NCBI GenBank assembly: GCA_003163855.1
Contig: PLRJ01000048.1
Span: forward strand, 1-49,572
Source of the DNA: Bryobacterales bacterium
GTDB taxonomy: Bacteria > Acidobacteriota > Terriglobia > Bryobacterales > Bryobacteraceae
Reading direction: 5' to 3'
Length of the DNA stretch: 49,572 nucleotides
Positions 9,348 through 17,828 of this stretch are shown piece after piece. The translations under genes and the position numbers were made by a program. Within the stretch, counting starts at the first letter, position 1; the number at the start of each line of letters is the position of its first letter. The notes under the pieces are model-generated. The model did not search any database and was not told the DNA's origin. It saw nothing but the letters and a program-made list of their open reading frames with translations.

Positions 9348-9968
9348 ATGCAGCCCGCCCTGAAGCTTTCCCTTCCTGAACAAGTAGCTACCCAAGCCGA
9401 ATTCATCGTTAATAACCTGACCGAAACCAAGTATCAACACACCGACAATATTGACGTGGACCGCGGCATCTACGAATGCGATTGCAATGGCTTTGCCGAA
9501 TTCGTACTCGAGCGCGCCGCGCCCGACCACTTCAAACCAATACCGAAAGAACCGACCCAGCCGCGCCCGCGTGCCTTTGAGTATTACGTCTTCTTTAATT
9601 CGCTAGTAACGCAGCCGGTATCGGGCTGGCACAATATCGAGTTTCTTAAAGATGCACGCCGAGGCGACATGCTCGCTTGGCGCTTTCCGATGGTGGAGAA
9701 GGGCCATGACACCGGCCATGTTGTCTTTATCGCGGACACTCCCAAGGCGATGGACAACGGCATTTACGCTGTCCGTGTCTACGACTCCGCAGCCACGCCA
9801 CACTTCGAAGACACTCGCGCCACAGGCACTTCAGGAATAGGATCAGGCTTTATCAATTTGAAAGTCGATTCCGCCGGCAAACCCATGTCCTTCCAATTTG
9901 CGCCGCCATCGTCGAGCTCGTTCGAAGCTCTACCGATCGCCATCGGGCGTCTGGAGTCGTTTTCCTAA
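9348..9968 (+). CDS. Hypothetical protein, possible NlpC/P60-like cysteine hydrolase
   Basis: 206 residues without signal peptide or membrane segment. A Cys-rich spot CDCNGFAEF (about residues 44-52) precedes a helix, and GHDTGHVVFIA (about 119-129) follows a RRGDMLAWRF strand, an order and spacing like the Cys and His of NlpC/P60 or CHAP amidases, where RxGDxxxF and GHVxI motifs are usual. YDSAATPHFEDTR would follow as the next strand. No cell-wall-binding domain is present. The start lacks a clear Shine-Dalgarno sequence. The stop overlaps that of the convergent receptor gene (CTAA, 9965-9968). Fold assignment is inference from motif spacing only. Confidence 0.68.
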   Translation: MQPALKLSLPEQVATQAEFIVNNLTETKYQHTDNIDVDRGIYECDCNGFAEFVLERAAPDHFKPIPKEPTQPRPRAFEYYVFFNSLVTQPVSGWHNIEFLKDARRGDMLAWRFPMVEKGHDTGHVVFIADTPKAMDNGIYAVRVYDSAATPHFEDTRATGTSGIGSGFINLKVDSAGKPMSFQFAPPSSSSFEALPIAIGRLESFS

Positions 9969-12900
9969 AACGTAATCCTGCCCGTCAACTGCAGCACACG
10001 TGGCCCGCCATTGTTGCCGCCGGAAAGACCAGCCACGCCGCTTATTTGCCCGAACGTTCCATTCGACTCAATCCGGTTCCCCGACGCAAGAGCAAAGTTG
10101 GTGTGGTTCAGAGCGTTAAAGAAATCGCCGCGCAGTGCGAATCCTATCCGTTCCGTAATCTTGAATCGTTTCGACAGGCTCATATCGACATCAATCAATC
10201 CCGGACCATAGAAAGAGTTTCGCCCCACATTGCCAATCTGGCCCGCATAGGCCGGAGCGAAGCACGACTTGTTAAAGAAATTAAGGCGCGTGCCTTCATT
10301 GATTTGCAGCGGCCCGCTGCAAATGTAGTTCGGCCGGTCCACTAACTGATTGAAGCCGCTGTAATCCAGATTCGTATTGATCAGCATAGTGAATGGCTCT
10401 CCGGTTGTAAGGTTCGTAATGGCGGAAAGCGTCCAGCCTGAGACCAGTTCATCTACAGCCCGGTTCACGCCTTGAAGAAATTTTCCGCTGCGCCCTAGCG
10501 GCAGGTTATACGAGAATGCATTGATGAAACGCTGCCGCTGATCAAACGCACTGTTCCCGCGATTCAGGCTAAGCGGAATGTTGCTGGAAACCGGAATGGA
10601 ACTGTCAAAGGTGGTTCCCAGAAAGGAAGACGTGTCGTCGATGGAATGACTCCATGTATAGGATGAATTCATGGTCAAAGTCGAACTGAGGTGAATCTTG
10701 CCCGACACTACCAGGCCGTTATAGTTTGATTTGCCGTCAAACTCACCGGTGTCCACGTTGCTCCAGTTTGGATACGGAAATACCTGCACGTTAGGCGACT
10801 GTGACCCGCGCAGCGCGGGATTGTTGACGATCACGGTGGGCTGGTTGGTGTCCAACTCCACACCCAGACGATGCCCGGAAGTTCCGATATAGCTGACCTC
10901 CAGCGTGCTGCCCTTGGTGATCTCGCGCTGAACCGTGAAATTATAGTTTTCTGCATAAGCCTGCTTCGCATTCAGGGCTTCCGCATTGAAAGAGTCGAGG
11001 CCGACATAGGTCCCGCCAGGAGTTTTTGTGATCAGTGGCACGCTTTGGTTGAATGCGAGATTCCAGCTATAGGTGCCAGGCTGCGTTACGCCCGCCGTCT
11101 GCGTCGTTGTCAGTGAGAATGGTGAATTGGAGGTCTGGTTGATAGGAATGTTGTTGAACAGATCGTCATACCCGATACGGAACCCTCCGCGGATAACTGT
11201 TTTTCCGTCTTTGGTCGTCCAGGCTGCGCCGATGGTGGGGCCGAAATCTGTGTAATCCGGCTTCACGCCTGCGCCCGACAAAGTCACTGGTCCAGGCGTC
11301 AAGGTAAATGCTGCAGGTCCTGTAAGGGCCGGATTAATGCCCAGCACCTCATCGGTTCCCAGCAGCACCGGACCCACTCCCGGAATAAAATTCGTCCCCT
11401 TATCCCGCTTCTCGGTGAGCACAGACGGCACCTCATAGCGCAACCCGACGTTCACGGTAAGATGCGGGCTCACCTTGATATCGTCCTGAACATAAAAGGC
11501 TTCCGGATAGCGATACCAGTGACCCAGCGTGTCGCCGGTGTGAATGGTAGAAGTCTGAATCTGCGAAACTCCTGCGCACGTGGCGCAAGTTCCGGCAAAA
11601 TTGGCGAAGCTGGCAAACCCCAAAGTGCCTCGCGAGGAACCGTCAAGATAGCGCCATGTTTCTTCGCGTCGCCCATACCAGCCGAACTTTATGGTGTGCG
11701 TGGTGCTTCCCAAAACCGCTATTTTCGTTGTATCGGAATAGATTTCGTAGGTATTCGATCGGCGACCTTGCGGCAGGTTCGACGCTGTGCCCAGCGTTGC
11801 GTAACCGGTAATGGAAACTGTCGGAATACCCGAATCCTGCACGTTGGTTGTGCCGTTCACCACGCCGGGAACACCGGGCAAAATAGTTTGCGCGTTCAAA
11901 CCGGCGTCCTGCGTTTCAAAGTGTGTTTTGTTGCGCGAAAATCCGAGACGAAGCTCAGTCAGGAAAGTGGGTGAAAAAGTATGCGTCTCGCTCAACTCCG
12001 CGTTCTGTTGATTGGGCGCATTGGTGCTGCCGCCGGTTGTTGGCAGACTCCCTCCTGAAGCCGTGTTGCCCGAATAGGTGATGTAATGCCCTGACAATTT
12101 GTCGTAGTCGCTGAACGCGTGGTCTACTCGGATGAAATTGGTGTTGTCATTCGTCTTGTTAGGAACGTTGCCCACGAAGTTCGTCGTGCCGGCCGCGGCG
12201 CTGGTCACTGTCGGCAGCGGATAAAACGCCACCAGTTTCGCCGCAATGGGATCGAGGATAGACGCACGTTGCGCCAGCGTGGGCACAACCGCTGAAACAG
12301 CTGCCGGATTAATCTCACGCAGCCCCTCGAAACTGTAAAAGAAGAACGTCTTGTTGCGCTTGATAGGGCCACCTAAACTGGCGCCGTACTGGTTGTAGCG
12401 GAGTATGGGTCGGGCGCCGTTCAAGGCGTTCGTGAAGAAGCTGACCGCATCAATAGCATCGTTTCGGAAGAACTCGAAGGCCGCGCCATGAAATTGATTG
12501 GTGCCGCTTTTAGTCACCACACTGACTTCACCTCCAGACGCGCGCCCGAATTGCGCCGAATAAGCCGAGGTCGCCACGCTCAGTTCCTGAATCGCATCTG
12601 CAATCCGATAGGAGTTTGTTGGTCCATTCACGTTCGGATCGATGGCGTTTACGCCGTCTATCTGCCAGTTGGTTGATTGCGAGCGTGTTCCCGCAACCGC
12701 AAAGGCGCCGGCTTGCGCCCCGGGAGCTGCGAACGAAGCACCTGGTGTCAGTACCGCCAAATCGGTAAACTGCCGGTTGGCGAGTGGCAGCTCGGCTGTC
12801 AGTTGCGAGGTGATGTTGGTTCCGGTGGCCGGGCTTTCCGTCTGCAGCAACTCCACTGAACTCGAAACTTCCACCGACTGTGTCACATCGCCCACCTCGA

Positions 12901-13210
12901 GCTTTAAATCCAGCGAAACAATCTGATCTACCAGCAAGACAACGTTCTTTACTTCAGTAGTACGGAATCCCTTAACCGTTACCGAGACTTTATAGTTGCC
13001 CGGATTCAGCTCCAGAAACTGGTAGAGACCGGCGGAATCACTCACACTCTTCTGCTCCACGCCAGTCTGGATATTCGTCAGAGTCACGTTGGCATTGGCG
13101 ACAATAGCGCCCGAGGCATCGCGTACGTAGCCCTTAATGGCCCCAACAGGCGCGCCCCAAGCGACCAGTGCGAGTACGAATAGAGACACCAATAGCTTCA
13201 GTTTCAGCAT
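9965..13210 (-). CDS. Oar-type TonB-dependent outer-membrane receptor with carboxypeptidase-regulatory-like domain
   Basis: 1081 residues. A signal peptide (1-20, MLKLKLLVSLFVLALVAWGA) is followed by a carboxypeptidase-regulatory-like beta sandwich (about 24-105, KGYVRDASGAIVANANVTLT), a plug domain (about 115-240, with LPLANRQFTDLAVLTPGAS and GEVSVVTKSGTNQFHGAAFE) and a long 22-strand-type barrel ending in an aromatic residue (LTGRITF), as outer-membrane barrels do. Such receptors are greatly expanded in Acidobacteriota and import large substrates using TonB energy. It is the third gene after the M14 and S9 peptidases (31 bp behind S9), which suggests peptide or protein-fragment uptake. Start has GGAAGA a few bases upstream. 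Confidence 0.92.
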   Translation of the reverse strand: MLKLKLLVSLFVLALVAWGAPVGAIKGYVRDASGAIVANANVTLTNIQTGVEQKSVSDSAGLYQFLELNPGNYKVSVTVKGFRTTEVKNVVLLVDQIVSLDLKLEVGDVTQSVEVSSSVELLQTESPATGTNITSQLTAELPLANRQFTDLAVLTPGASFAAPGAQAGAFAVAGTRSQSTNWQIDGVNAIDPNVNGPTNSYRIADAIQELSVATSAYSAQFGRASGGEVSVVTKSGTNQFHGAAFEFFRNDAIDAVSFFTNALNGARPILRYNQYGASLGGPIKRNKTFFFYSFEGLREINPAAVSAVVPTLAQRASILDPIAAKLVAFYPLPTVTSAAAGTTNFVGNVPNKTNDNTNFIRVDHAFSDYDKLSGHYITYSGNTASGGSLPTTGGSTNAPNQQNAELSETHTFSPTFLTELRLGFSRNKTHFETQDAGLNAQTILPGVPGVVNGTTNVQDSGIPTVSITGYATLGTASNLPQGRRSNTYEIYSDTTKIAVLGSTTHTIKFGWYGRREETWRYLDGSSRGTLGFASFANFAGTCATCAGVSQIQTSTIHTGDTLGHWYRYPEAFYVQDDIKVSPHLTVNVGLRYEVPSVLTEKRDKGTNFIPGVGPVLLGTDEVLGINPALTGPAAFTLTPGPVTLSGAGVKPDYTDFGPTIGAAWTTKDGKTVIRGGFRIGYDDLFNNIPINQTSNSPFSLTTTQTAGVTQPGTYSWNLAFNQSVPLITKTPGGTYVGLDSFNAEALNAKQAYAENYNFTVQREITKGSTLEVSYIGTSGHRLGVELDTNQPTVIVNNPALRGSQSPNVQVFPYPNWSNVDTGEFDGKSNYNGLVVSGKIHLSSTLTMNSSYTWSHSIDDTSSFLGTTFDSSIPVSSNIPLSLNRGNSAFDQRQRFINAFSYNLPLGRSGKFLQGVNRAVDELVSGWTLSAITNLTTGEPFTMLINTNLDYSGFNQLVDRPNYICSGPLQINEGTRLNFFNKSCFAPAYAGQIGNVGRNSFYGPGLIDVDMSLSKRFKITERIGFALRGDFFNALNHTNFALASGNRIESNGTFGQISGVAGLSGGNNGGPRVLQLTGRITF

Positions 13211-13241
13211 TATTCTTCCAATCTTTTAGTCTTTTGCGATC

Positions 13242-15137
13242 TTACGGTCTTGCCGGGCGTTCGGAGGTCGCGTGCGTGGGACCGCTTAGCAAGAAATCAT
13301 CCGTGGAAGTGCTGCTAAGCCCAAACTTTGGATTAATATACTTCTGTAAAAATGCAAGTTCTTTATTCCATGCATCAAGCCGGTGTTCCCGTTGCGAGAA
13401 CCCGTGTAATTCGTTCGGGTAAGTGAAATAGTAGAACGTCTTGTGCGCTGCAGTCAGCGCTTTGACGAACTGTACCGACTCGTAAGGCGGCACTTGCGGA
13501 TCGTCTTCACCGTGCAGTATCAGCAGCGGCGTCTGAATTTTGTCCACCAAAAGCAAGCTATTTGCTCGCTTGTAAACATCGGGCTTCTCGGCTGGAGTAC
13601 CGCCCATTTTCATCATCCAGCGGACCGCTGAATTACGATTGGTTCGCTCCACAAACGTGGCGCGATCAACAACGCCATACATCTCGATAGCCGCCGCGAA
13701 AAGCTGCGGATACCTGGTCACGGCATAGGCAACCATGGTGCCGCCGTGGCTTCCGCCTCCAATGGCAATCCGCTTGGGATCGGCCATGCCCTGGTCAACC
13801 AGATATTTCACCGCCGCGGCCACATCGTCCATTTCACCGCCGCCGCTGTCTTCCACATTCAGGTTGCGGAATTTCTCTCCATACCCGGTGCTGCCCCGGT
13901 AATTCGGTTCCAGCACCAGATATCCTTCCTGCGCCAGATACTGTGCCCACAGGTCTAGCCGATACACATCCTCACCCTCAGGCCCGCCATGAATCCACAG
14001 CACCGCCGGGTAGCGCGTGCCCGGTTTAAATCCCTTCGGCTTGTACAACAAAGCGCTTACGGAAACGCCATCTTTGCTCTGAAACCGAACTTTGTCGGGC
14101 ACTTGCAGCGCGCCTTCCAGATTCTTCGGAGATGTGTGTGTCAGCCGCTTCGCTTCCGAGTTTCCGCCAACCTCCGAAACCATCAATTCAGTCGCTTCCA
14201 GCGGAGTAGTTCGGTGAAAGTAGATCTCTTTTCCATCGCTGCTCCATTCCGGCATCGCTTCGATGCCCGGAACCTTCGAGCTTGTCAAGATGTGGGCGCC
14301 TTTACCATCAATTGGGATGGTCCAGATATGCGCCTCCTCCGGCGTCTCTCTGTTAGAAACAAACGCGATGGACTTACCGTCGGGCGAGAAAACCGGATCA
14401 AGGTCTTCCTGTTCGCCGCGAGTAAGCGGTTTAGGAGTCCCTCCGTTTGCATTTATCAGGTAAATGTTGTCCCATCCGCTTTCCTGCAGAGCAATCGCCA
14501 AGGTTTTCCCGTCGGGCGACCAGGCGGCGCGTCTCAGCGACCAACCACCCCCGCGGTCCACCGGCGACGTATAGAGAGTCTGCGGCGTCTCCGCGCGGCC
14601 CGATTGCGAATCGAACTTCATTACTTCCAACTTGCCGCTGAAGTAACTCGGAGCCCGCTCAACATAGGCGATGCTCGTCCCGTCCGGCGACCATGCCCCC
14701 GCGCCGGAATCGTTGCTGGAAGGCGTTAGAACACTTTCCCTCAAACCGTTTGGACTGACAACATTCAAGTCACTATGGCCGCGCCGTCCGGTCTCAAACA
14801 GGATCCAGTCGCCTTTGGGAGACCATTGTGGATTACGATCGCCCGCCTGACGCGGATCTCCCGGCCCAGGCTGTGACCGGGTCAGCCGATGCGGCGCTCC
14901 ACCCTCAACCGAGACCGTCCAGATACTGCCTTGGCTGGCAAATGCCAGTGTCTGTCCATCCGGAGACCAACTGATGCCGGACTTGCCTCCCGCCGTGCTG
15001 GTCAGCGTGACAGGCCAACCGCCATCCGCTGGAAACAAGACAATCTGACCGTTTCGCACGAATGCAAAATTCTTGCCATCCGGCGATAGAGACGTCTCAC
15101 CCAGGGGTTCAACCGACAGCAGATCCTCCAGTGTCAA
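13242..15137 (-). CDS. S9 family serine peptidase (prolyl-oligopeptidase type), secreted; true start unclear
   Basis: 631 residues from a TTG at 15137. A WD/PD40-type beta propeller fills about 10-340 (repeated SPDGK motifs), then an alpha/beta hydrolase with the nucleophile Ser463 in GGGSHGG, acid Asp545/546 in HGEDDPQVP and His578 in NELHGF. It would cleave short peptides. The same frame continues upstream for about 30 codons and reads a good signal-peptide core (LSLALALSSLFHLGAAPVA) directly joined to this start, yet no ATG, GTG or TTG precedes that core before the stop at about 15245. The real start is therefore probably an unusual codon (for example ATT at 15224-15222), or there is a sequence error. 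The promoter and palindrome upstream support transcription from just there. Confidence 0.9.
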   Translation of the reverse strand: MTLEDLLSVEPLGETSLSPDGKNFAFVRNGQIVLFPADGGWPVTLTSTAGGKSGISWSPDGQTLAFASQGSIWTVSVEGGAPHRLTRSQPGPGDPRQAGDRNPQWSPKGDWILFETGRRGHSDLNVVSPNGLRESVLTPSSNDSGAGAWSPDGTSIAYVERAPSYFSGKLEVMKFDSQSGRAETPQTLYTSPVDRGGGWSLRRAAWSPDGKTLAIALQESGWDNIYLINANGGTPKPLTRGEQEDLDPVFSPDGKSIAFVSNRETPEEAHIWTIPIDGKGAHILTSSKVPGIEAMPEWSSDGKEIYFHRTTPLEATELMVSEVGGNSEAKRLTHTSPKNLEGALQVPDKVRFQSKDGVSVSALLYKPKGFKPGTRYPAVLWIHGGPEGEDVYRLDLWAQYLAQEGYLVLEPNYRGSTGYGEKFRNLNVEDSGGGEMDDVAAAVKYLVDQGMADPKRIAIGGGSHGGTMVAYAVTRYPQLFAAAIEMYGVVDRATFVERTNRNSAVRWMMKMGGTPAEKPDVYKRANSLLLVDKIQTPLLILHGEDDPQVPPYESVQFVKALTAAHKTFYYFTYPNELHGFSQREHRLDAWNKELAFLQKYINPKFGLSSTSTDDFLLSGPTHATSERPARP

Positions 15138-15206
15138 CCGGTGAGTCGCAACCGGCGCGGCTCCCAGGTGGAAAAGACTGCTCAGCGCGAGAGCGAGTGA
15201 TAAGTG

Positions 15207-15230
15207 AACTCTATTTTCGATAATAGAGTT
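15207..15230. promoter_or_regulatory. 24-bp near-perfect palindrome (candidate operator) at the S9 peptidase promoter
   Basis: Arms AACTCTATT (15207-15215) and AATAGAGTT (15222-15230) are exact inverse complements; the 6-bp centre TTCGAT is itself palindromic at its four inner bases, leaving one mismatched pair in 24 bp. It begins right after the -10 box of the minus-strand promoter and covers the expected transcription start, the usual place for a repressor site. The binding protein is unknown; small winged-helix repressors of the PadR or BlaI type use sites of this size. Confidence 0.6.
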
Positions 15231-15231
15231 T

Positions 15232-15259
15232 AGGATAGTACGGTTTTACGAGAAGTCAA
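15232..15259 (-). promoter_or_regulatory. Sigma-70-type promoter for the S9 peptidase (and likely the receptor)
   Basis: On the minus strand TTGACT (15259-15254) and TATCCT (15237-15232) are separated by 16 bp, a good match to a -35/-10 pair. It lies in the short gap after the M14 gene stop at 15268, so it can drive S9 and the receptor independently of the M14 gene. The expected start of transcription is near 15225, inside the palindrome. Confidence 0.6.
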
Positions 15260-15267
15260 CGAGTAGT

Positions 15268-17679
15268 TTATGGCAAATAAGCGATTAGGGAATTAAAAAA
15301 TAATTTGAACGACTGGTAACTTTGAGCTCGATACTGAGGTCTCATCCCGAAAAGAATGATGTGGCCTTGGCCTTCGGTCGCATCTACAATCGCGGTTTTA
15401 TTTGCAATTAACTTTGCCCCCAGCAGCCAACCAGACGCCAGAATGCCTGTTTCCGGGTAAGTGGCGACGGCGGTCTGTGTAGTAGTAAACGCGGGACTCT
15501 GCTCGCTCCAGATAGCGATATCTTCCGGTAGTCCGCGTGTCAGTGGACTCGAGAGGTTTAGCTTTACATTCAACAGCGACCCAGGCGAATAGAAATCGGC
15601 ATCTGCGCGTCTGCCCTGGCTTGCGCCCGCCGGTTCGTCGCCCCCAGTCGAAATAATCCGGTTGCTCAAAACGTCGGTGGCCCCTGCGCCAAGCTGGCTG
15701 ATGCAAAAAGCGGACGAGTGATTAAAACAAAGGACCGTGCCGCCTTCACTCACAAACTGCTTAACGGCCTGTATACCGCTATCGCCAACACCGCCCGTAA
15801 ATTCCGCCGGCATAGCGCCCTTCTTGTAACCAGTGACGATGGTTGCCGGTGGCTGGTCGGGAAAAATAACCACATCGAACTTCTCTTTCAGCTTGCCGGC
15901 TTGTAAATCCGAGTTGCTGACATTCTTATACGCAAAACCGAAGTGATCGAACAGCCAGCGAGTCCACCCTTCGTCCATCACGGGAAAATAACTCTTATAA
16001 AGCGCAATCCTCGGAGCGGAAACTTTCTTCCATCCCGGACCTTTGTCACTAGCGGAAAAATCGCCGCTCTGTTCGTTTCGCCAGACAGATCCCTGCGTTT
16101 TCCATAAACCAGTCACAGTTTTCCAGGTATCTGTGTCGGATGCACTGAACGATTGCGGCGCCGGAGCATCGAAAGCATACTTCTCCTTCTCAAACGGGCC
16201 TTTCGGATCGTCCGTCACCGTCTTCACATCCACTCCGAAAAGCAGCGGCAGAGTCTCCGCTGTCGTGTCATACGGCCGTTGCGGCGGCCCGCCCGGATAC
16301 ATGCGCAGATCCGGATAATCCTGCTTCTCGAGCAACGCCTTGGCCCAGCCGCTATAAGGCTGCTGCATCAGGACAATATGGTCGCCATTGGAAGCACGCT
16401 GAATCTCCACTTTGCCGAACTCCAGAATCTCCATAAGATGCCGTGCCGCGCCCGGGTCACGTTGCTGCGCCGGAATCACCCATGCGTAAGGAGTGGTGCG
16501 CGCCACCTGGTCCTGACCCACCTTGTAGTAGTTGCGAATCAAATCGTCATGATGAATCGTTATGTTGTGCAAAACCGATTCGAAGGCCGCCATCTGGTAA
16601 TCGACAATGTCGCTCAAGTGCCACGTGCCTCCACGCCAGGGCTGCAGATAATTCCAGCTTCGCTGCTGCGCGTTATAACCCAGCGGGTGAGTATTTAATT
16701 CGTCGAACTTGAGCGTTACCGGCGTCGCCAGGTGCGCACTGGCCGATTCGGTCAGAATCCGCATGCCTCCATGAAACGCCTGATAATGCCGCGCCGGACT
16801 CCAGAAGTCATACGCCGCATGTACCGCAACTCCCAGCTTTCCCTGCGCAGTCAGGTCGTTGGCTACCGACATCCCCAGCATGTTCATGCCTTGCGCAATA
16901 ATCGGGTCGATATTCGGTTCAATCGGATCGAGCCAAGGCGGGATAAAAATGCGCGAGTCGCGCTCGCCTTGCTGATGCACATCATAAAGAACTTCCGGCA
17001 GCCACTTGTTATACACGTTGATAACAGCGCGTGTTTCCGGTTGTGAGAACGTATACCAGTCGCGGTTGTTATCGTGTCCCACGTAGTGCTGCCACAGTTC
17101 TGGAGGCGCCGTCCCTTCAAACGGAGTGTTCAGAGTTTTGCGATACCAGCGAGTGACAATGTCAACTCCATCCGGATTTATCGAGGGCATCAGGATAACG
17201 ATCGTGTTTCGCCGGATCGACTCGTACTTGGGCGACGTATCGGTCAGCAGCTTATAAGCAAATTTCACCGCTGTGTGAGTAGAACCTACCTCCGAAGCAT
17301 GAATGGAACACGTGATTAAGACAACCGTCTTGGCCTGCCCGAAAAGCTTCTCGGCTTCCTCCGGAGTAGTTATTCGCGGGTCCGCCAGCCGCCGCTGAAT
17401 TTCCGCATATTTCGATAAATTACTTATATTCTCGGGAGCGCTGATAATAGCGGCAAGTATCGGTCTGCCCTCAACCGTCTTGCCCGCTTCTTCCACGCGG
17501 ATGGAAGAACTGCCCTTCTGCAACGCATAAAAATACGAGACAACCTGATCCCAGTCGAGTAAGACCCGATCCACGCCCATCGGATGGCCAAAGTGACTTT
17601 CGGGAGTCGGTATTGCGGCTGCGCAAATGACGCCGGTTACCAGGAGTGCAAAGAAAGGTTTGATGGTCGAAAACACCAA
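15268..17679 (-). CDS. Secreted M14 family zinc carboxypeptidase-like protein
   Basis: 803 residues with a signal peptide (about 1-22, FFALLVTGVICAAAIP). The M14 zinc site is intact: His127 and Glu130 in SIHASEVGSTH and His235 in YDVHQQG, with SINPDG (about 167-171) and HDNNRDWY (202-209) supplying substrate-binding residues. The ~400-residue C-terminal part includes a ThuA/amidotransferase-like stretch (FDVVIFPDQPP, GGTVLCFNHSS, GHIILFGMRPQYRAQSYQSF), a combination common in large secreted M14 proteins of this phylum. It starts at GTG with no strong Shine-Dalgarno sequence. It probably trims peptides in the periplasm or outside the cell, upstream of S9 and the receptor. Confidence 0.9.
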   Translation of the reverse strand: MVFSTIKPFFALLVTGVICAAAIPTPESHFGHPMGVDRVLLDWDQVVSYFYALQKGSSSIRVEEAGKTVEGRPILAAIISAPENISNLSKYAEIQRRLADPRITTPEEAEKLFGQAKTVVLITCSIHASEVGSTHTAVKFAYKLLTDTSPKYESIRRNTIVILMPSINPDGVDIVTRWYRKTLNTPFEGTAPPELWQHYVGHDNNRDWYTFSQPETRAVINVYNKWLPEVLYDVHQQGERDSRIFIPPWLDPIEPNIDPIIAQGMNMLGMSVANDLTAQGKLGVAVHAAYDFWSPARHYQAFHGGMRILTESASAHLATPVTLKFDELNTHPLGYNAQQRSWNYLQPWRGGTWHLSDIVDYQMAAFESVLHNITIHHDDLIRNYYKVGQDQVARTTPYAWVIPAQQRDPGAARHLMEILEFGKVEIQRASNGDHIVLMQQPYSGWAKALLEKQDYPDLRMYPGGPPQRPYDTTAETLPLLFGVDVKTVTDDPKGPFEKEKYAFDAPAPQSFSASDTDTWKTVTGLWKTQGSVWRNEQSGDFSASDKGPGWKKVSAPRIALYKSYFPVMDEGWTRWLFDHFGFAYKNVSNSDLQAGKLKEKFDVVIFPDQPPATIVTGYKKGAMPAEFTGGVGDSGIQAVKQFVSEGGTVLCFNHSSAFCISQLGAGATDVLSNRIISTGGDEPAGASQGRRADADFYSPGSLLNVKLNLSSPLTRGLPEDIAIWSEQSPAFTTTQTAVATYPETGILASGWLLGAKLIANKTAIVDATEGQGHIILFGMRPQYRAQSYQSFKLFFNSLIAYLP

Positions 17680-17712
17680 CCACAGATAGCATAAGTTTGT
17701 TGCCGCGCTATA

Positions 17713-17814
17713 CTAGAGGTACCCCGATTAGAAGGGGACCATCTGATCACAACTCTAGGGTCGATTCCGATCGACGCGACGAAGGGGAGCTCAAAAGGCT
17801 CCCCTTTCGCTTTT
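17713..17814 (+). ncRNA. Candidate structured leader RNA of the aminotransferase gene
   Basis: Between the M14 gene and the aminotransferase, about 100 bp fold into ordered elements on the plus strand: CTAGAG (17713-17718) can pair with CTCTAG (17753-17758), enclosing a hairpin GGTaCCCC/GGGGACC (17718-17725 and 17734-17740); next a perfect GTCGAT-TCCG-ATCGAC hairpin (17760-17775); then an intrinsic terminator. The block GAAGGGGA occurs twice (17731-17738 and 17781-17788), so the upstream copy could compete for the right arm of the terminator. A possible -10 TATACT is at 17709-17714, with no convincing -35. No known riboswitch family is recognised and no leader peptide is seen. A free small RNA is the alternative. 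Confidence 0.45.
17782..17814 (+). terminator. Intrinsic terminator in front of the aminotransferase start
   Basis: A perfect 9-bp stem AAGGGGAGC/GCTCCCCTT (17782-17790 and 17798-17806) with a 7-nt loop TCAAAAG is followed by TCGCTTTT. It lies only 14 bp before the ATG at 17829, and there is no upstream plus-strand gene to be terminated, which points to attenuation of the aminotransferase gene or the end of a small RNA. Confidence 0.7.
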
Positions 17815-17828
17815 AGAAAATAACAACC

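Noticed and set aside
13989..14729. 246-codon plus-strand open frame opposite the S9 peptidase
   Set aside because: Mirror of propeller codons; no recognisable domain, while the minus strand has an intact catalytic triad.
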